Translations under genes and position numbers: made by a program
Part shown: positions 60,553-64,000 of the stretch, piece by piece
Numbering within the stretch: position 1 is the first letter of the stretch
Layout of the letters: each line of letters starts with the position of its first letter
The notes under the pieces: model-generated
The model's database searches: none
Told to the model about the DNA's origin: nothing
Seen by the model: only the letters and a program-made list of their open reading frames with translations
Assembly: GCF_001517425.1 (NCBI RefSeq)
Contig: NZ_FBWL01000161.1
Coordinates: forward strand, 1-64,000
Direction of reading: 5' to 3'
Source: Clostridium sp. C105KSO13
GTDB lineage: Bacteria; Bacillota; Clostridia; Lachnospirales; Lachnospiraceae
Length of the DNA stretch: 64,000 bases

Positions 60553-61261
60553 TATCCTTTACCCCCAATACCTGCATGATCCTCTGATAATTGTTTTGAT
60601 TCAGGAGGTTCCAGTCCATGAAATTGTCCAATTTCTTTGTTGTCTTAATCATTTCATCCTGTTCCACATATTCAATCAGGCCCTGCTTCTGTAAAAAAAT
60701 TAAAATATGATGAAGAAACCCCTCTTTTGTTGTACGGGCACGGGATCCTCTTTCGTCGGAGCGCAGTGCCTCATAGGCTTCAAGCATGTTGGAAAAGGCG
60801 ATTTCTTCCCGCTCCTCTCCCTCCTCACCTAAATTCTCTGCGCCTTCCTTCAGCCGGCTGGAAATGCAGTTTTGAAGTTCTCCCACGCGAATATACTCCC
60901 GGGCCTTGCTGCTGCCCCCCTGCCCATCAAAGAACTCCACAAGAAGCGTGAGTATGGCAAACTGAGACAGGTAATAATCTTTGTCCGTCGCATTCGATTT
61001 GCAAAGTGCTGCTTTGAGCTGAGCCTTAGAGAAACCCAGTGTATTGTTTTCTTCATGGGGAATGAGATAAACTACATTTCCATACCGCTCAATGTCGCTC
61101 TGGGCAGCCTCCCCCTGAGACTTCACCAGATTTTGAATGGCCTCCTGCTCCGTATAAGCCTTGTAGAGATGGTGTTCCTCTTCCTCCCGCAGCTCATGGT
61201 GCTCCAGAAGATAATAAAATATTTCCTGGCTCGTCCTGATTTCTTCTATTTCATATGCCAT
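60545..61261 (-). CDS. jetB: Wadjet protein JetB (MukE-like)
   Basis: A 238-residue protein with winged-helix character, starting MAYEIEEIRTSQEIFYYLLE and including FAILTLLVEFFDGQGG. It carries a likely DNA- and kleisin-binding fold. Assigned by size and position between jetA and jetC, as sequence conservation in this family is low. It would bind the JetA kleisin and help the motor grip DNA. Spacing to jetA is 21 bases. Confidence 0.85.
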   Translation of the reverse strand: MAYEIEEIRTSQEIFYYLLEHHELREEEEHHLYKAYTEQEAIQNLVKSQGEAAQSDIERYGNVVYLIPHEENNTLGFSKAQLKAALCKSNATDKDYYLSQFAILTLLVEFFDGQGGSSKAREYIRVGELQNCISSRLKEGAENLGEEGEEREEIAFSNMLEAYEALRSDERGSRARTTKEGFLHHILIFLQKQGLIEYVEQDEMIKTTKKLDNFMDWNLLNQNNYQRIMQVLGVKDNE

Positions 61262-61282
61262 ATTCTTTTTCCTTTCCCTATC

Positions 61283-62923
61283 CTACAGTACCCTGATCAG
61301 CACATTAGAACAGCGAATAGTCTTCCTATCTCCATTTTCATTTAAAACATTCTTAAAAGTAACTGTGCCACCGTCAGGCATACGATATGTTTCAATCCTG
61401 CGTACAGCATTTCCGTCGGACAAAGTGATCTCCTTTCTCGGATCATCCTCTATCAACTTCAGCAGCATTTCGTTGAGCTGAAATTCGCCTGGAGTATCTT
61501 GTATATATTCACTTCTCTCTTTCTTTAATGCCTCAATATCAATCTCCCGATTCTTAATCAACTCAACCATAACTTCTTTAAACACTTCTACATTCGGTAT
61601 CAGCCTATCTTTATCACCAGGAATACCTTCCACCTGCCGGCCGATTTCCTCCAGTGAAATTTCTCCGTTTACACATGCACTTTTCAATAAATACCCAAGG
61701 CTGTTCTCGTAGCGTTTTAACTTCTCTTTAAGTTTCTGATCCTGCTGAGCCTGCCATGCCTCTGCATCAAAATCCAGTTCTTCCTGTGTATCTTCCTCTT
61801 CGCTTTTTCTCATCGGCTTTTGGTACTGAAATGCTTTATTTAAATTATACACCTTCTCTGCATCCTGATTAAATAGTGGACGCAAGAAGTAATCCAGATG
61901 TTCCAAAGCTTTAGGATGTTCCAATATTTTATCATACAATTTTGTGCGCAGAGGAAATCGTCTGATGAGAGACATCTGTGTCAGATTTTCCAGTTCCTTT
62001 GTGTATAAAGCCTTCAAATCAAAATGATTGTTTAGTATTTTCTGGTGTTCATCTATGGCACGATTCAGGTAACTTTCAATTATACGAAGGTGATTCAGCT
62101 TCTCTTCATCTTTCTCACTGAGCCGTTTTACATTGATGTTTTCTTCCTCCAGCTCCCTCGCCCGGCTTCTTACCATTTCCCGATAATTCTGAAACTTCTG
62201 CTGTGTGTCTCCGATAGTTTCCAAATTCTCTGTCAGAACTTCCTCATAATCTCGCACTGAGTAATCCAGAGCATTGCGCCGTATCTTTCCCATGGCCTCC
62301 TGAATCTTCTGCAGCTGAATCCGCAGCAGATTAAAAACATTTTTAATCTCATCCACTGCTTTATCATAGCTCTGCTTTTCAAGGTGCATTTGAAAGATCA
62401 TCTCGTGGATGGTCAGTTTCATATTATTCTCAATCTCCAATGTTCCGAGGAGAAGATTGTACCCGTCATCGGTCAGATAATAAGACGTGCGTTTTACTTC
62501 TTGTTCTACATAAACAATCTTGTTCGCCACGTAACTGATATGCATGATTTGATATGCATCCTGTTCAAAATTAAATCCGTCAAAATGCATGACCCTTCCG
62601 TCATTGGAAAGAATGACATTGACAATAAAGTCCCCCAGCTGCCTGCAGTCCTCATAATTCATATCTTTATGCCAGTACTGCACATTAATCGTATCTATGT
62701 AGGCGCCAATATCGTCCATTGTACAATTCTCTTCCTTCAGAGACTGCTCCATAATATACAGCATCACTGCAAATATGAGATTGAGCTGCTCATCCGAGGT
62801 TGAAAATCCGTACTGCTTCCAGGTAGTCTTCTGTACACTGTTTTGAATCAGAACCGCATATAGCCCCACATTTTTCATTCTTTTGGGAAAATGTTTTAAA
62901 AATTCATACTGCATAACTTTCAT
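61283..62923 (-). CDS. jetA: Wadjet protein JetA (MukF-like kleisin)
   Basis: A 546-residue protein with an N-terminal winged-helix-like region. Its middle is mainly helical and partly coiled coil (~175-300), and a C-terminal domain carries RIETYRMPDGGTVTFKNVLN. It resembles the JetA/DUF5716 type. As kleisin it should bridge the JetC heads. Ten bases separate it from jetD. Confidence 0.85.
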   Translation of the reverse strand: MKVMQYEFLKHFPKRMKNVGLYAVLIQNSVQKTTWKQYGFSTSDEQLNLIFAVMLYIMEQSLKEENCTMDDIGAYIDTINVQYWHKDMNYEDCRQLGDFIVNVILSNDGRVMHFDGFNFEQDAYQIMHISYVANKIVYVEQEVKRTSYYLTDDGYNLLLGTLEIENNMKLTIHEMIFQMHLEKQSYDKAVDEIKNVFNLLRIQLQKIQEAMGKIRRNALDYSVRDYEEVLTENLETIGDTQQKFQNYREMVRSRARELEEENINVKRLSEKDEEKLNHLRIIESYLNRAIDEHQKILNNHFDLKALYTKELENLTQMSLIRRFPLRTKLYDKILEHPKALEHLDYFLRPLFNQDAEKVYNLNKAFQYQKPMRKSEEEDTQEELDFDAEAWQAQQDQKLKEKLKRYENSLGYLLKSACVNGEISLEEIGRQVEGIPGDKDRLIPNVEVFKEVMVELIKNREIDIEALKKERSEYIQDTPGEFQLNEMLLKLIEDDPRKEITLSDGNAVRRIETYRMPDGGTVTFKNVLNENGDRKTIRCSNVLIRVL

Positions 62924-62932
62924 GTCCTCTTT

Positions 62933-63931
62933 TTAAAAGTCCGTAATATTCAAAATCTCCTGGGGAATATACTTACCCTGCTCCAGGATTTTCTTCATTT
63001 TCTCCACCTCTTCTGTTGAAAAGTAGGGAAAAAATTTGTTCTGTATATTACGGTTCTGCCTTTCTTTCGTATCGGGAAGCTGTTTCATTGAATCTTCCTT
63101 CTTCGCCGCTGCTGATTTTTCCAGCATCGCCCTGTAAGCAGATACAAACGGAATAATCTCCCACCTGTCATGAAACATCTCCGCCAGGCTTTCATAAATA
63201 CCGATGCCCTCATAATCAAGATCCCCAAAATAGTAAATTTTGTTTTGGTTTTCCTTCATATAAGGTTCCACACAAAGATCAAAGTCTCGGAAGGAACGAA
63301 GAATTCCTTTCCCCGCACCATAAATTAAGGTTCCTATCGGGGTGTCCAGTATAGAGTTACTTCCCTCCAGTAAATGCCGCCGCATACTGTAAAAAGTATC
63401 TTTGTTCTCCAGAATCAGTAGATTTTGAGGAGTACTTCTGGTGTGTGAGTAATAAGCCAGAGGTTCCGTAGTTCCATATATATTAAGGACCTGCAAATCC
63501 AGCCCGCACCGATTTAAAATGTGTCTTCCCTGTTCCCTCGTTAAGAACTTTTCCCGCCTCCAAATTTCAAAGCTTCTCTCGTTGGCCGATTCCTGAACCT
63601 TTAGTTTTTCTTTCCAATTCTTCAAATAATCATTGAGCATCAGCACCCAGGGCCTGTCCCGCTCATAAACATCCGGATGAGATAAATAATAATCTACAGA
63701 AATCACCGGCAATAACCGGTACTTTAGTTCATCCTCCAGCTCCCCGTAATCCTTCTTCTTTTCCAAAACCCAATACCCGCGGAAGAGAGCCGGCTTCTTG
63801 CCATTCGTTCCCGCCGCCTTTAAAGGTTTGATCTTTCCTGTACTTATGAGCTCCATAATATAGCTATACTGTTCATTATAAGACAAATTTTGCTGATGCA
63901 AAAGGAGTTTTTCTAGAGAAATACGTTTCAT
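62933..63931 (-). CDS. jetD: Wadjet nuclease JetD (toprim)
   Basis: A 332-residue protein. The N-terminal DUF3322-like region is followed by a toprim domain: LLILENKDTF (E175) and IYYFGDLDYEGIGIYESL (D237, D239). These acidic residues form the metal site of type IIB topoisomerase-like nucleases. JetD is the subunit that cuts circular DNA after loop extrusion stalls. It is first gene of the operon, preceded by the promoter at 63967. Confidence 0.92.
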   Translation of the reverse strand: MKRISLEKLLLHQQNLSYNEQYSYIMELISTGKIKPLKAAGTNGKKPALFRGYWVLEKKKDYGELEDELKYRLLPVISVDYYLSHPDVYERDRPWVLMLNDYLKNWKEKLKVQESANERSFEIWRREKFLTREQGRHILNRCGLDLQVLNIYGTTEPLAYYSHTRSTPQNLLILENKDTFYSMRRHLLEGSNSILDTPIGTLIYGAGKGILRSFRDFDLCVEPYMKENQNKIYYFGDLDYEGIGIYESLAEMFHDRWEIIPFVSAYRAMLEKSAAAKKEDSMKQLPDTKERQNRNIQNKFFPYFSTEEVEKMKKILEQGKYIPQEILNITDF

Positions 63932-63947
63932 AACCAGTAAACCTTTC

Positions 63948-63963
63948 TTTATCTAAAGATAAA
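63948..63963. promoter_or_regulatory. Palindrome downstream of the jet promoter
   Basis: TTTATC-TAAA-GATAAA, a perfect inverted repeat, starts 3 bases after the -10 box and covers the expected transcription start. It is a candidate operator or 5'-UTR hairpin; no bound factor is known. Confidence 0.45.
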
Positions 63964-63966
63964 AAA

Positions 63967-63972
63967 AGTATA
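63967..63972 (-). promoter_or_regulatory. Extended -10 promoter of the jet operon
   Basis: TATACT preceded by TGC makes an extended -10 element on the minus strand, about 36 bases before the jetD start. The -35 region (near 63990-63995) is weak, which is usual for extended -10 promoters. Confidence 0.55.
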
Positions 63973-64000
63973 GCATATACAGGTAAAAAGAGCCATCCCT

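Overview
The window looks like chromosomal DNA of an anaerobic gut Clostridium relative, most likely Lachnospiraceae. The grounds are moderate GC, a large clostridial-type SRP RNA with an Alu domain, LysS carrying a C-terminal tRNA-binding domain, several protein families typical of Lachnospiraceae (DUF6128-like, DUF6145-like, radical SAM DUF4080-like), and both a V-type and an F-type ATPase. Almost every gene lies on the minus strand. No tRNA, rRNA or CRISPR array was seen.

Positions 1-3480 are accessory DNA. An IS3-family right end (1-127) is inserted into the P-loop codons of a parA-like gene. It is followed by a small coupled protein, a protein with five zinc-ribbon repeats and a nuclease-like tail, and a TipAS-type MerR regulator with its own 19-bp-spacer promoter. 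Short direct repeats next to lysS may mark the end of an integrative element. Positions 3481-13137 form one long minus-strand housekeeping run: sensor kinase, response regulator, RNA methyltransferase, argF, birA, a small DUF6145-like gene, coaX, dusB, then greA-lysS from a consensus promoter inside the dusB 3' end. A dispersed hairpin repeat (family A) sits at several of these junctions.

Positions 13138-17304 hold metK under a SAM-I riboswitch, murA, aroK and a repeat-containing hypothetical gene. Positions 17452-26062 are a complete V-type ATPase operon in the Enterococcus hirae ntp order (F-I-K-E-C-G-A-B-D), with sodium ligands in subunit K. Next come trmL, an aminotransferase/Lrp pair, an AIR-synthase-like protein, a 33-residue membrane peptide and a radical SAM gene. 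This last gene is divergent from the SRP RNA gene. tadA and a repeat-rich DUF6128-like protein follow, then a decayed transporter fragment, dgt, an XRE-type regulator, a VanY-like peptidase, a phosphopantetheinyl transferase and a degenerate GGDEF/EAL protein.

Positions 40431-46760 are a complete F-type ATP synthase operon (atpBEFHAGDC) whose c subunit looks proton-specific. It has a strong promoter followed by an intrinsic terminator in its leader, which suggests attenuation. Positions 46900-49900 contain YwaF-like and YjdF-like membrane proteins, maf, and three hairpin repeats of a second family (B) plus a third repeat (C). Positions 49924-55422 (plus strand) encode a B12-dependent diol/glycerol dehydratase (pduCDE), its reactivase (pduGH) and a PduO-type adenosyltransferase. 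No microcompartment shell genes are in view.

After a VanZ-like gene, the window ends with a full four-gene Wadjet (JetD-JetA-JetB-JetC) anti-plasmid/anti-phage operon. It has a visible promoter and a palindrome just after the -10 box. It is the most striking defence system here, and its gene order and very large JetC make its subtype worth resolving.
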